A stretch of 64,000 nt of DNA from Hydrangea macrophylla (GCA_033977485.1 CM066994.1:12836001-12900000); one strand, 5' to 3'; positions 23,603 to 35,036 are shown, counted from the stretch's first letter. The notes: generated by a model from the sequence alone, not told the origin. Translations and numbers: made by a program.

Positions 23603-23962
23603 TTGGAATCGGGGCACCGAAACAATTTTCAAATATTTTTTATGGATACTAGAGGTCAATAGCTTTCCAACGGTATATCGCACATAATTCCTGGATTTAA
23701 AACGAATTTATTTTGAATTTCCGAAGGCGAAAAAGGCGATCAAATCAGCATTTATCGCGAATACCGCAAAACTTTTCAAAGTGACCTATCCCCAAACTAT
23801 TTTTTTATGTAAAGTAGACTCCATTACCTTTCCAACGGTATATCACAACCTCAATTTGGAGTTCGTATGCATTTTCTGTGAATTTCGGACGAAATAGGGC
23901 CTTTTCGCGAATACCGGAACCTCTGGGGGCCTAAACATAATTTTATGGGCTTCTGAGGAGCA

Positions 23963-24151
23963 GTGCCGCTGCGGCACTGGCCCACTGCCGCCGCGGCACT
24001 CAAACCTCGCAGAGTCCATTTTTGTAATTTTTTTGGGGGTCCAATTTGATTAATTGAAAGCCAAAACGACATAGTTTTATGTTCACAGTTGTTTGGGACC
24101 AATGGGAGTACTTCTAAAATCCCAAAACCACCCCAAATTGGCCTATTTAAA
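23963..24151 (+). promoter_or_regulatory. GC dyads and TATA-like box of the solo LTR
   Basis: 'cagtgccgctgcggcactg' and 'cactgccgccgcggcact' at 23963-24001 are palindromic GC dyads related to those at 20768. About 140 bases downstream, 'cctatttaaaccc' (about 24141-24153) is the likely core promoter, followed by a GA-rich leader from about 24200. Confidence 0.5.
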
Positions 24152-27131
24152 CCCCCCATTGCTCTTCATTTTGGGGGGGCCAAGGGCAAAGCTTGAAAAC
24201 TTGTAGAGAAGAAGAGAGATAGAGATAGGTTTAGAAGAGAGAAAGGGAGCTTCTCCCATTGATTTTCCATAAGAAAGTGAGTTTTATTCTTGTTTTCTTC
24301 CATCATCTTTCTATATACTTCACATTCAAAGTCCACTCCAACCCTCATTCTTGAGCATTCATGAGATAGGAAGCTACTTCCATGTCCAAATGTCAAAATC
24401 TATGAGTGAAACACCAAGCTACAAGTCCAAAATCACATTGATTATCATCTATTGATTGCTATTTACTTGCTTTGATTATATATATGTTCATCTCTCCTTA
24501 TCTCATTTCTTTTTCTTTTCTTTATTTACTTACTAGTTCATCATCATCTAAGTGATGACATGAAGTTTGGGGTGAGTGAATCCTTATGGATAGTAGCTCT
24601 TGACCTCAAAAACATGTTTGATAGATGATGATCATAACCTCAATACTTCCAAAGTATTCTTGGAATGTATTGAAGTTATGTCCAAAAATAGAATAAATCT
24701 CTCCAACAATCTTGGAGGTTCTTAAATGATGAGTTTGATGTAGGTATTCTAAGAGGCTATGATCCTCATTGAGTGTTGAAAACATGTTTTCAAAACATCT
24801 ATTTCAAAACCCCTCTCAATCCCTCTCATTTGGTTTCAAGAAACTAAACTTTGTTTTTCTCCAAAATCTTCAAAACAATGAGTCAAAACAGTGAGTGAGT
24901 TGAGTTCAAAGATTTTTCTAGAACACAATACTCAACATATGGATACAAGGCCACTTGGAAAGTCTTCCTAACTCATTGGAGAACACCCATGATTTTTGGT
25001 TTGACTTGGAAGTACTTAGAAATGGTCCATTTGGGTCCCAACATTCCTTCCAAACATTCTGTTTTTGCTGTCACAGCAGCTAGGTCAACTTACGACCTCT
25101 TTTACAGAAAACTTTTCCAAAAGGGGTGGTCCTAACTTATTTTTCCCTTAAAATTCAATGTCTTAGGGAACTTTCTGTATAAAATGGGCCTCTAGATCAT
25201 TACTTTTCATTTTCTAAGATTTTTCAACAGTTCAGACGACAGTACGAACTCTGTTTCTGAGTGACCTCTATTGTTTGTGTAATTTCTCTCAATCTGTGAT
25301 AGTTATTCAAGATTGGCTTTTTGGGTTGTGTTCTAGACACAATAAGGAACATCTCCATAAAAAATCATGCATTTAAAACATTCCTAACCCCTCTTTTCAA
25401 ATTCCAAAAGATCATGCTACTGTTCTGTCCACTATTCACAGCAAGTATACTTTAACTTTCATTCTTTGATTTGATGCTTATATGCATTCCAAATTAGTTC
25501 ATATCTTAGGAAGTAGTTCATACTACATTTGTACACACCCCATGTTAATTTAATTCATTCATTCATACACATTTTAGACTTCTAAGTCATTCTAGAAATC
25601 CATGTACACAAAACACACTACAACCTTTGCACATCTTAGATACATGCATTGCATTCATGCAAGATTTGGGGTTTTTTTGTAACTCTTAATCTAAGGAGAT
25701 TATAAGGAATGAACTCGATCACTCGTTCATGCTTCCCCTTTGATCTATTCATCCTTTCTCATCCGTCCCGGGGATTGAGAGGTCTTCTTTTATCAAAGAA
25801 CAACATGCATCATTCTAGCCTTGCTAAGCACTTTATTTATTTCTTTGGTTATTTGTTTCAATAACAATTCATGCCCCTTTTAGATTAGGAAACTTTATTA
25901 ATTGATATATGATTAGACGATTTTTCCTAGGTTTATTTGTGTGATTTTCACTTTACATTGTATGATATTTGGCTTAGATCTTATGAATGATATCTTATCT
26001 TTTGATCTTCCAATTTCAAGTTTTCTTATGTGATGTAATATACTACAATAGTATTAATTGTCGAACCAAACATAGTATAAGATGATTATTTGGATGCTAA
26101 TTGAGGCCCGTCGAAAGACGGGGCGAGTTGAGGGTGTTTTAGTCGCGACAAAGGCTCCTTCCTCACTCGTACCAAAACCCCGAACCAAGTTCTTTGGTTA
26201 TGAAGGGCCGGTGCCTTTATCCATTTGGGTGAGTCAAATTAGGTTTCTTGGTTCCTTAAAGACCAAGTGGCGACTCTGTATCTGTTTTCAACAGACCTCT
26301 CCTATTTTCTTTCTTTGATTCAAATCAATTTCAAAACAATCTCGAACAAGAGAGAAGTGGTCCGATTTCCGGTATCCACAACCCCTTAAAATGGGTCGGG
26401 AAAAAATATTACCAAAATTGAAAAAGAAAGACATATAAATAATTCTCTCACCTCCACAAATCCGAATATAGCTTCGGTTCGCGAAATAGGGGTCGGACGA
26501 CGAAGCTACGGCGACAAACGCGGCGTAGTGAAACTCTTTCTCTTCTTAGCTCTCTATGTCTCTCTTCTCTGCCTATATCTAATTGTTGTTTGTTTTTTTT
26601 TTTTTTTTTTTCAAAGAGTCTAAACCGACTCATTAAAAGTTGATAGATACTAGGTCTAGGCTATTTCCATTTAACTCCCCAAATGATTTCTAACTTCTAT
26701 TATAAAACCCCCAATATTATATTAACTGTTTAATATCTAAGTGGGTTTGCGTCTATGTCACGTATGGGTCCCAAAAGTGGTCCCAAATATTTTATGAAAT
26801 TACTAATTAGCCTACTAATTATGAACCAAGTCCCTATTCGCTCTCACCTGGCTACCCAAACTGGTACCACATAAAGGGTCACAATTAACAATAATGTATT
26901 AAAAGCACCTTAACAAATAGTCACTTAATCATATAAATGCAACTAAATACAATTTATTTAATCTGGACCTCCCGTGAGTCCCACTTTCATATCTATCAAA
27001 ATGTGATCTTTATCAAGCACTTATCACATCGGGGTGATTGAAACTCACCCAAATCATCACATGCAATTAATCACACTAATTAATGCATGAGAAATAAATA
27101 TTACTACATTTTTCCAGGTACGGGTATTACA

Positions 27132-27147
27132 TCTCTCCCTCCCTTTT
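27132..27147 (-). promoter_or_regulatory. Polypurine tract of the gag-only Ty3 element
   Basis: On the minus strand 'aaaagggagggagaga' abuts the start of the 3' LTR ('tgtaataccc'), the position where plus-strand DNA synthesis is primed. Just upstream, 'agtttggggacaaacttcct' is the usual tail of pol in Ty3 elements of this lineage. Confidence 0.8.
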
Positions 27148-30100
27148 AGGAAGTTTGTCCCCAAACTTTTCCTTGTCTCAAGTAAACTCACGGTTCGACT
27201 CTGACTTTCAACACTGTAACACGCAATATATATAATGCATTACACCCATTGGTTAATACCGACTACAATCTCAATTGATATTCTACTGATTCCCATTCTC
27301 TTTGACATTTCAAATAATCACACCGAATCATTCAGTTCTTCAAACCATACCATTTTTTTTATGATAACACATTTAGAATATTCTGTCCCCGTAGTAGACA
27401 TCTCTATCAACTTGTTGAAAATAAGACTCACTTACCTATGATGTATTCTCAACCAATTGTCAACTTACAAAAGACATTCTTCCAATATTCAATTCTTTCC
27501 CGTTGCCTCGTACGAACTCCCAAAACATCAGTACAAATCAAATATTCCAGTTTATGATGATAGACACCAGTACGCATAGAATTTCACAATTTCCTTCCAC
27601 ATACGAATCGATTAACCCCAGCAAATTTGTATTTCTAATCATGAACATAATCAAATTTGGTCACCTGTCTACAGTGATTCACCCGTCAATATCTAATCCC
27701 TGTTGACTTTGACTATCCAGTCACAAAGTCCATCACAATGGATACTCATTTTTACTTGGTCATTAATATCGTTGACAATAACCCATGACTTTTTGATATT
27801 TCTGCCTTCATTTTCTGCTAAACCACATATCCCTAGTATGTTTTACAATTCTCATCTGAAGCTGATCGGTTCAACCTCTTAGCTTTAACTGCTAATTAGT
27901 GATACCCGAATTTTGAATCTATCCTCGAAAGCTTTTATCCCATGTGTTCGATTAACAAGTCATCCTGCATAATAAAATACAAGTAGCACAATCTCATATC
28001 TGCCTATTAACATATCATTCTATAATCCCATTATTAGTTTCAATACATCTTCTAGAATCCATTTCTTGAACTAGCTGTATTCAAGACATATATCAGGCTT
28101 CTAGATTTCAATACATCTTACTGTAGAGTGATACCCAAATCGCTTCCCTTTCAGTATTCTATCAGTAACTTCCCTTCTTTTTTTTAATAAACAGAAACCC
28201 AAACATATCTTTCAGTCAACGTCTTCCCAGTGATACAATAGCATCAGTTGACTCAAATTGCTCATTTATTCATACTTACCAAAATACTAACAATAGTTGC
28301 ACGAGCTCAGCGATTCTTTAATATTCTGTCTCTGTACTTGATTAACTCAATAGTTAAGCATATACTGAACAATTTATCATCTGTAGATAATATTCTCAAT
28401 AATTCAACTTTAACTTCTACCGGTAATATTCAAACTTCAAAATAAATATCAACAAACTTATATCCCTACAGCTGATTATCAAATCATTATATACAACAGA
28501 ATAAAATCACAATCTTTACCCTGAATCAATTTCATTCGAGATACCTACTTAATTAACTGTAAAGCAGAAATCTGATCATTTCCCTTTTTCAGTAATTTCA
28601 TCATAAATTTCTTTCTCCAAAAAGCACAAAAACAAACGGATCCCTGAGTCAATTCCATCTATTCTGATGCAATAGTGTCACTTACCTATATTTTTGTTGT
28701 TATCATCTCTTGTCTAGTCGTCTCAGAAAATTTCAATTTCTATCAAGTCTGTATTTCAATGCAATCATTTCTGAATAATCAATACACATACAAAATTCTT
28801 CTGTCAATCTCTAACTCAAAATACTAATAATCATTTTGGCTTTACCTGAATAATGTTGAAAGTCAAACTGTAGCTCAGGATGAGTTTCAACAATCTTCTT
28901 TACAATATACTGAATTCATGTCATGTAATCAAGTATTTCAAATCTCTACAGTTTATATAAGCTTCATGCTTGCAAACTAACACTGCCAAATATTCAATAC
29001 AAAAGTAATCTCTCAGATTCAAATCTTGTGTATGATGATTTGCCTTGTAAAGTTTCCAATTTTCCGTAAAATACAAGCAGTTATCGTATCAACATACAAC
29101 TCAATTTCAATTCAAAATTTTATCTGAATCAACAAATGTTCAGGTATAGAACAACTAATCAAATCCATGTCTTCAAAAATCAATTCTTTAGTTCCTCAGA
29201 AATCTTTCATGTGATCAATATAAATCCACAAGTGTTCCTGTATAAATAACCAAATATATGGTACAGTTACGATGGTTATCACTCTCAGGTCTTCCATTAG
29301 CTCATCTCTTACCTTAGGGCTTCAACTGTTGTGAAATTTCTTCATTCTTCTCCAATCAAAACGTTAATCTTCAACAATTTTTTTTTTTTATAATTTTTTT
29401 TTATTAATATATATTTTTTTTAACTATCTATAACAGATTGTCAATACTAGCAGAACAGTTCATATATCAGCATCATTACAACTTGGGTCTTCATCACAGT
29501 CCTCACAAATTTTTTTTCTATCCCATGTTCTTCCAAACTATGTATACACTAACGCTGAATAATAACATCATCACTAATACCGTCACACATTCATAAATTT
29601 ATAAATTTCAATTGGTGATGTGGTTACTCCAATTATCTTCACAAATATTCATATTTTCTGTACTGAGTCTTCAACAAATCTTAACAATGTCTTCACTCTA
29701 TTCTTCCGTTGCTCGTAACCAAATCTGAAGTTCAGGTTAGGAAACCCACGTACGTACCATTAAGACTAACAGATAATTCATTTACTCGTTGCTAATATAC
29801 TGCTTCTCAACTATAATTTCAATCAATTTCAGCTGATTCTGATTACCCTGTCTTTCTTCTTGTAATAACACATATAATCTCCACAATATTATGCTTGGAC
29901 GAACGAATCCCTTATCAAATAAATTTCACGTTCTGCAACTTCTTCATTCTTAACTCTGTAACTCCACTAGATACGGTACTCCGAATATCAGTTATATTTC
30001 TAATGTTTTATTGGGAGTGGTTCTATTATTTCCTTCCAGTCAAGTTATTCAACAAATCATCGGATGTCTCATTTAAACTTCATTCAATCTCAATTCGATG

Positions 30101-30581
30101 TCTTCTCGTATTTAAATAAACCCAATTCCTAACAATTCTTTTTCATTTACTGACAAACTTTGCTACTGTCACTATACTAACTGATAACACCTCATTAACT
30201 GTCTTGAAAATAGAACTCCTCATTTGGTTTGATTTCTGACCGTTACACATCAACTAAAACATATTCAATTGGCAGCCTGTTCGTACCCTATAACATATCA
30301 GAATAGAAATACCGTACCATCTATTAGCATTCTTGTACTACCCTCACATCACATACTATTGATATATCAGAATCAAACACGATAACCCCAGATAAGGAAT
30401 TACCAACTAAGATCCCCCATTCATATATCTGACCAGTTAATAGCTTCCACGATGCAATTAATACATAATTCTTCTCAGAATCAGAAACAGTCACGTAGAT
30501 CACAGTTAAATAAATAAATGAATAAGTAAATAACTTAATAATTTTGCCTTTACCTGATATCTGTGACATCCCAAGCATAAG
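27148..30581 (-). pseudogene. Non-coding interior of the gag-only Ty3 element
   Basis: About 3.4 kb without a long frame on either strand. Only the last ~60 bases next to the polypurine tract resemble the end of an integrase-coding region. The plus strand is visibly poor in G compared with C over most of this stretch, so the element's sense strand is poor in C. I recognise no reverse transcriptase or integrase motif. It may be decayed pol or unrelated filler. Confidence 0.5.
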
Positions 30582-31145
30582 TTATTGTTGTTCTTTCCCT
30601 TTTGATGGTTGAGCAAATCTTGACATGATATTAGATGCCGAAGAATTTGGATTCCCTTGTCGTTTAGTAAGACAATCTCGCACTCGGTGACCGTGCTGAT
30701 TACATCTAAAGCAATTACCCCTGAACCCTAAATCATTGGTTCGACAATTTCCCGCGATATGCCTAAATTGCCTACAAACATAACAAATTACAACAGACCC
30801 ACGGCATACATCCCAATGTCGTTTACGACAGATTGGACAACACAACTTCTTTTCTCTAGAAGTACCACTTGTCGATGAACTACCCTCATTTACTCTTTTC
30901 AACTTACCTTGACTTTCCCTTGGAGTTTCCCCTAATTTCTTACCCTTTTGATATTGACTGAACTTTCTTAGAAACTCTTCTGTGGTCAATGGTATTGTTC
31001 TTACCTCTGGGTTCAGATTTTCATGTGCCTCTTCCTCTGATAAGGTACTGATTCCTACAACCCTTTTCATTCGATCCACCATTATCGATGATATTTGTCT
31101 CTTCTCTGAGTTCATTGCTACCAGATAATTAAGACTGGCAACCAA
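30582..31145 (-). CDS. Retrotransposon gag C-terminal part with three zinc knuckles
   Basis: An open frame of 187 residues. A basic, Ser-rich linker (about residues 85-105) precedes three Cys/His clusters: CPICRKRHWDVC, CYVCRQFRHIAGNC and CFRCNQHGHRVRDC. The last two are perfect CX2CX4HX4C nucleocapsid knuckles; the first is a shortened variant. This three-knuckle layout is typical of Ty3-type gag, where the knuckles bind element RNA during packaging. The usual Retrotrans_gag core domain before the linker is missing or reduced to a few dozen residues, so the protein is either truncated or a short gag form. It ends at a stop without running into a protease. Confidence 0.8.
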   Translation of the reverse strand: MVASLNYLVAMNSEKRQISSIMVDRMKRVVGISTLSEEEAHENLNPEVRTIPLTTEEFLRKFSQYQKGKKLGETPRESQGKLKRVNEGSSSTSGTSREKKLCCPICRKRHWDVCRGSVVICYVCRQFRHIAGNCRTNDLGFRGNCFRCNQHGHRVRDCLTKRQGNPNSSASNIMSRFAQPSKGKEQQ

Positions 31146-31306
31146 TAAACTTAATGCTTACCATGCATATTATGTTATGAACATCATAAGCATGCTAAAC
31201 AATATTTTAAGCATGCTAAAATAAACGTGTAGGCATGATCGTGCAACCACGTGCCATTGTGTGCACACTCACGCGTCGTCACTCGTTCCCAAAGGCTCTA
31301 ACCTAT

Positions 31307-31318
31307 TGCTCTGATACC
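31307..31318 (-). other. tRNA-Met(i) primer binding site
   Basis: On the minus strand 'tggtatcagagc' lies five bases from the end of the upstream LTR (31324). This is the standard plant initiator-tRNA-Met primer site and fixes the element's orientation as minus. Confidence 0.88.
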
Positions 31319-31323
31319 AAAAT

Positions 31324-33367
31324 TGTCACACCCCAACCCATCCCCAAGGGTTAGGACCATGTAACAACAGAGTTACCCAAAAAAAAACACCCCTTAATAG
31401 CAATAAAATAAGAGTTAAACATAGGAAAATGGATTTATTAGCTTAAACCGGACCAAGGGTAAAATTTTCATTAAGAAAATATAGTCAAATTTTATATCAA
31501 AAGATAGCCCTTCGAGTCTCGGTTCCAACGCAAAAAAAAATGGCGCGCGAATCCGAACTTTCTAGAAAGAGTTATGTCTGTTTCCGTAAAACTCGACAGG
31601 TTAAAAATAAACCTGTGGATTTTGCACAACAAATTTCCACACCAATTTCCCTTTTTAAGAGTTAAAAACATAACCAAAACCAAATTACTCATGCAAACCC
31701 ATTATCATTCATTCCCAACTGATCCACTAAAATGTCCATGACACTTAGAAACTAAGAAGAAATTAAACTAGATTATTACAAAATCCTTACACTAATTGGC
31801 CTCAATTCTAAAGCATACAATATGAGTTTTTAATTACAAATTTTACAACCAACTCCCAACCCAACTGAGTACGTCCACAAACAACGTATTAACATATACA
31901 ACAAAAGAAACATACTCCCAGATTGTCCAGAACCCCGTGGTACAACGCTTCTCACTGTGATGTTCATCTGAACCTGCGTGGTCATTAGCCACAAAATCTA
32001 ATAAGCTTTCGCTCAGTGAGTACGTGGTACTAATCATGCAATTGGAGTATTTAATGGATCATAACACAAATTAAACATCACAACAATAAATGGTCGCAGG
32101 CGTGTCAAGTAACCAATCACCATCGTTCTGGACCCCTGATTCTGGGCCATTCTCACTTTTTCCGTCGCATATAACGAAATCACTCATTCTCTCGTGACCG
32201 TAGTCAATTCGTTGTGTGGTCGTCACCACGTCCCTTTTTCTCTGAGGACTTCATCATCATCTCTCTTTTCTCTGAGGAATGGGCGTTCCTTATATATGGG
32301 CTAAATAATGGTGATTATCACTTGAGACCCTTTGACCCAAATAAGCACATAAACAGCTCAACATGTCAACATGGCAATTTCAACATTCCAAACTTGTTAA
32401 TTGCTAATTAATCACATGCTTTTCTACATAATCATAATTAAGCATTCTAAGCATTTAATAACAATTAAATGACATTAAACATCCAATTTTAGGATTAGGA
32501 CACTCACCTCACGAATAGGTCCAAATAAAGCCTAGAAATCCCAAATTTCATCGCAAAACTAGCTATAGTTGTTCCCAATGATATCCCTACATATATAGAT
32601 CACATATATGTATCACCCCTTAAAATGGATCAGGGAAAAATATTACCAAAATTGAAAAAGAAAGACATATAAATAATCCTCTCACCTCCAAAAATTCGAA
32701 TATAGCTTCGGTTCGCGAAATAGGGGTTGGACGACGAAGCTACGGCGACAAACGCGGCGTAGTGAAACTTTTTCTCTTCTTAGCTCTTTGCGTCTCTCTT
32801 CTCTGCCTATATCTAATTGTTGTTTGTTTTTTTTTTTTTCTTTTTCAAAGAGTCTAAACCGACTCATTAAAAATTGATAGATACTAGGTCTAGGCTATTT
32901 CCATTTAACTCCCCAAATGATTTCTAACTTCTATTATAAAACCCCCAATATTATATTAACTGTTTAATATCTAAGTGGGTTTGCGTCTATGTCACGTATG
33001 GGTCCCAAAAGTGGTCCCAAATATTTTATGAAATTACTAATTAGCCTACTAATTATGAACCAAGTCCCTATTCGCTCTCACCTGGCTACCCAAACTGGTA
33101 CCACATAAAGGGTCACAATTAACAATAAAGTATTAAAAGCACCTTAACAAATATTCATTTAATCATATAAATGCAACTAAATGCAATTTATTTAATCTGG
33201 ACCTCCCGTGGGTCCCACTTTCATATCTATCAAACTGTGATCTTTATCAAGCACTTATCACATCGGGGTGATTGAAACTCACCCAAATCATCACATGCAA
33301 TTAATCACACTAATTAATGCATGAGAAATAAATATTACTACCTTTTTTTCCGGGTACGGGTATTACA
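31324..33367 (-). repeat. 5' LTR of the gag-only Ty3 element
   Basis: 2044 bp, uninterrupted, bounded by TG...CA and adjoining the primer site at 31318. It serves as the reference for the split partner LTR. Confidence 0.9.
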
Positions 33368-33946
33368 CCACGTTAGTCCATTCCCCGCTCGATAAGGATA
33401 TAAACCATCCACCGCATGTTAGGGATATAACGCTTTGAATAACAGCACATCAAATCTATTGTCACGACTTATCATTGTATACCATTGATCACCCATCCAC
33501 CGCTCGTTAAGGATATAAACCATCCACCGCTTGTTAAGGATATATCGTAGATCATCTGGATACCTTAGGACTACATGGTCCCGCTCACTGCTCGTTAAGG
33601 ATATAAACCATCCACCGCATATGAACGCATATCATGACCAGGCGTCATCCCACGTACCATTCCCAGAACTTATCAAACCTACCCGAGTTACGTTCTAATA
33701 TTGACACATGACAATTCCCATGTGGCCTGACTATTTGGATTAAAAGAAAATGGATATCAAACTCATACCAGAATCATCGGGTTACCCACGTTATTACTTT
33801 TATCCATTCTGTATAATTATACTTAACTTTGTTGTCACATTATCCCTGTCTAACCCAAAATCGCATAAGGGAAGTCCAAATCGAGAATCGAACAACCGAA
33901 CCCTTAATATAATAAGCAGGCAAAGGAATCCATGTTCTGTCTATAC

Positions 33947-34155
33947 CAATCGATTGCTATAAGGTCCAATCGATTGGGATAAAAAAAATGGCAATCGATT
34001 TAGGAAACTGGCAATTGATTGGGATAAAAATAATGTCAATTGATTGCTATCATTGGCAATCGATTGAGATAAAATAATGTCAATCGATTGTAATTCTGTC
34101 CAATCGATTGGGTCCAGATTGATGGCAATCGATTGGTAATTATGCCAATCGATTG
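33947..34155. repeat. ATCGAT-core palindrome array 1 (alternating 20/25 bp)
   Basis: Ten copies of CAATCGATTG (or CAATTGATTG) start at 33947, 33967, 33992, 34012, 34037, 34057, 34081, 34101, 34126 and 34146. Gaps are 20, 25, 20, 25, 20, 24, 20, 25 and 20, so the sites fall in pairs repeated every 44-45 bp. A TATA-like box on the plus strand follows at 34191. Confidence 0.9.
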
Positions 34156-34190
34156 GCACTTCGTCTTCACCAACAGATTGCAAAAATAGC

Positions 34191-34200
34191 CTATATAAAC
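34191..34200 (+). promoter_or_regulatory. TATA-like box beside array 1
   Basis: 'ctatataaac' begins 36 bases after the last ATCGAT palindrome of array 1 and points right. Confidence 0.4.
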
Positions 34201-34556
34201 GTACATCTCATGCATATAACACGTCTAAGCTTCATAATAACTTGTGTATACATCTAATAAAGGGACCAAGTGAGTTAGAAACTCACCAAGGGTGTGTTTG
34301 GGTGTGTGTGAGCTTAAATCGTCCAAGCTCTCTCTTTCCTCCTTCCTTCTTTCTCTAGCTCTCTGTCTCTTCTTTCTTCTTTTTTCTGCTTTCCTTCTTC
34401 TCTTCTTTTTCTCCCAGTTGCCAAGGCAGTATGTGTGTGTGTGTGTATATGGGTGCATATAGATATAAATATATAGATATATGAAATATATATATATATC
34501 CACACTCTCTCTCTCAATCTCAAATGGTTAAAATAGACCCAAGGCACAAATTGAGT

Positions 34557-34570
34557 TCATATATATAGAG
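34557..34570 (-). promoter_or_regulatory. TATA-like box beside array 2
   Basis: On the minus strand 'ctctatatatatga' lies about 60 bases after the edge of array 2 and points left, toward the plus-strand box at 34191. If the LTR is in minus orientation this is the likelier LTR promoter. Confidence 0.4.
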
Positions 34571-34630
34571 TTGAGAGAGTGCCACATGTTCAAAGCTAAA
34601 GAAAAGAAGAAAACTTGTCTCAGCTTATAC

Positions 34631-34800
34631 CAATCGATTGGTATAGATGTCAATCGATTGGTAACAGATATTTGAAGGCAATCGATTGGAAAGGATGGCA
34701 ATTGATTGAGATGTTGCCATGTCATTACTTTTAGTCGGTATAATGGCAATCGATTGGGAAGAATGGCAATCGATTGGTATCAAAAAGTGGCAATCGATTG
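34631..34800. repeat. ATCGAT-core palindrome array 2
   Basis: Seven copies of CAATCGATTG/CAATTGATTG start at 34631, 34651, 34679, 34699, 34747, 34767 and 34791. Pairs are again 20 bp apart, with wider gaps (28, 48, 24) between pairs. Confidence 0.88.
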
Positions 34801-35022
34801 GTAACCAAAAATTCACCAAAAAGAAAGAAAAGTTTTTAAAAAGAAGTTTTATTTATTTATACTCTCTAGAAATTCAGGGTATTACATTTTGAATCGAAAA
34901 AGCCTTCGGAAGAGCTTGAATCACCTTTGGAAGTCTTGGATTAGTCGGACGCTTATCATCATCGGGCCTCAGAGGTAATACTCCCCTTAATTCGATGCGT
35001 GGTCAAAATTGAGGTGTCTATA

Positions 35023-35036
35023 GTTTACCCCTCTTC
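35023..35036 (-). promoter_or_regulatory. Polypurine tract of the Tat/Ogre-like element
   Basis: On the minus strand 'gaagaggggtaaac' abuts the LTR start at 35022. It marks the 35022 end as the U3 end of a 3' LTR, with the element body to the right. Confidence 0.65.

Larger units (their letters stand above)
23094..26380 (+). mobile_element. Tat/Ogre-like solo LTR (innermost level), 3287 bp
   Basis: Starts 'tgtagacaccccattttgtc', ends 'ttccggtatccaca', and is flanked by ACCCC on both sides (23089-23093 and 26381-26385). The uninterrupted site can be read in the other LTR at about 32615-32625, which confirms the insertion boundaries. Length over 3 kb and the TGTAGACACC start fit the Tat/Ogre group. 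It has no internal region, so it arose by recombination between two LTRs. It carries a phased TTGACC array, GC dyads and a TATA-like box. Confidence 0.9.
21796..27131 (-). repeat. 3' LTR of the gag-only Ty3 element, split by a solo LTR
   Basis: Matches 31324-33367 along its length, from 'tgtcacaccccaaccc' to 'cgggtattaca', with scattered substitutions. It is interrupted at 23094-26380. Confidence 0.9.
21796..33367 (-). mobile_element. Ty3-type LTR retrotransposon retaining only gag (third level)
   Basis: Flanked by the duplication CCACG (21791-21795 and 33368-33372). The LTRs are 31324-33367 (2044 bp, upstream LTR on the minus strand) and 21796-27131. The second is also 2044 bp once the inserted solo LTR and its duplication are subtracted. 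Primer site, polypurine tract and a gag ORF all read on the minus strand. The internal region is only 4.2 kb and shows no protease, reverse transcriptase or integrase that I can recognise. It is a non-autonomous element that presumably used enzymes from relatives. Confidence 0.88.
21751..33618 (+). repeat. Dispersed ~29-bp repeat 'gctcgttaaggatataaacc...' in the Ty3-type solo LTR
   Basis: Copies at 21751-21779, 33387-33415, 33502-33530 and 33590-33618 share 'taaggatataaaccatccac'. A partial fifth copy follows at 33531. The first copy is separated from the others only by the inserted element. Once that is removed, all lie within about 300 bases of the LTR. Confidence 0.8.
21055..34886 (-). mobile_element. 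Ty3-type solo LTR (second level), ~2.25 kb without its insertion
   Basis: Starts 'tgtcacgccccgg', ends 'cagggtattaca', and is flanked by the exact 5-bp duplication TTTTG (21050-21054 and 34887-34891). No internal region of its own is present: between its halves sits only the element 21796-33367 with one CCACG copy. It is therefore a solo LTR split by a later insertion. Orientation is inferred as minus because plant Ty3 LTRs of this kind commonly begin TGTAATACCC. It carries two ATCGAT arrays and a repeated 'aaggatataaaccatccacc' unit. Confidence 0.85.
18294..35022 (-). mobile_element. 3' LTR of a Tat/Ogre-like retrotransposon (outermost level of the nest)
   Basis: Read on the minus strand, the LTR starts 'tatagacacctcaattttga' at 35022 and ends '...gatatccaca' at 18294. 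The start resembles 'tgtagacacc', the start of the solo LTR at 23094. Both LTRs also share 'aagtggcgactc' and 'gagggtgttttagtc' near their 3' ends. A purine-rich tract, expected before a 3' LTR, lies at 35036-35023 on the minus strand. Without the 13.8 kb inserted at 21055, the LTR is about 2.9 kb. The 5' base pair TA instead of TG and the missing partner LTR show decay. The element body to the right stops at about 37128. Confidence 0.75.

Noticed and set aside
23311..23683. Minus-strand frames with repeated 'WSNLVK'-like words
   Set aside because: They are the complement of the TTTGACC array inside a solo LTR, not a protein.
33947..34155. Regular palindrome spacing looks CRISPR-like
   Set aside because: Repeats are 10 bp with 10-15 bp spacers, the DNA is plant nuclear, and the array lies inside an LTR.
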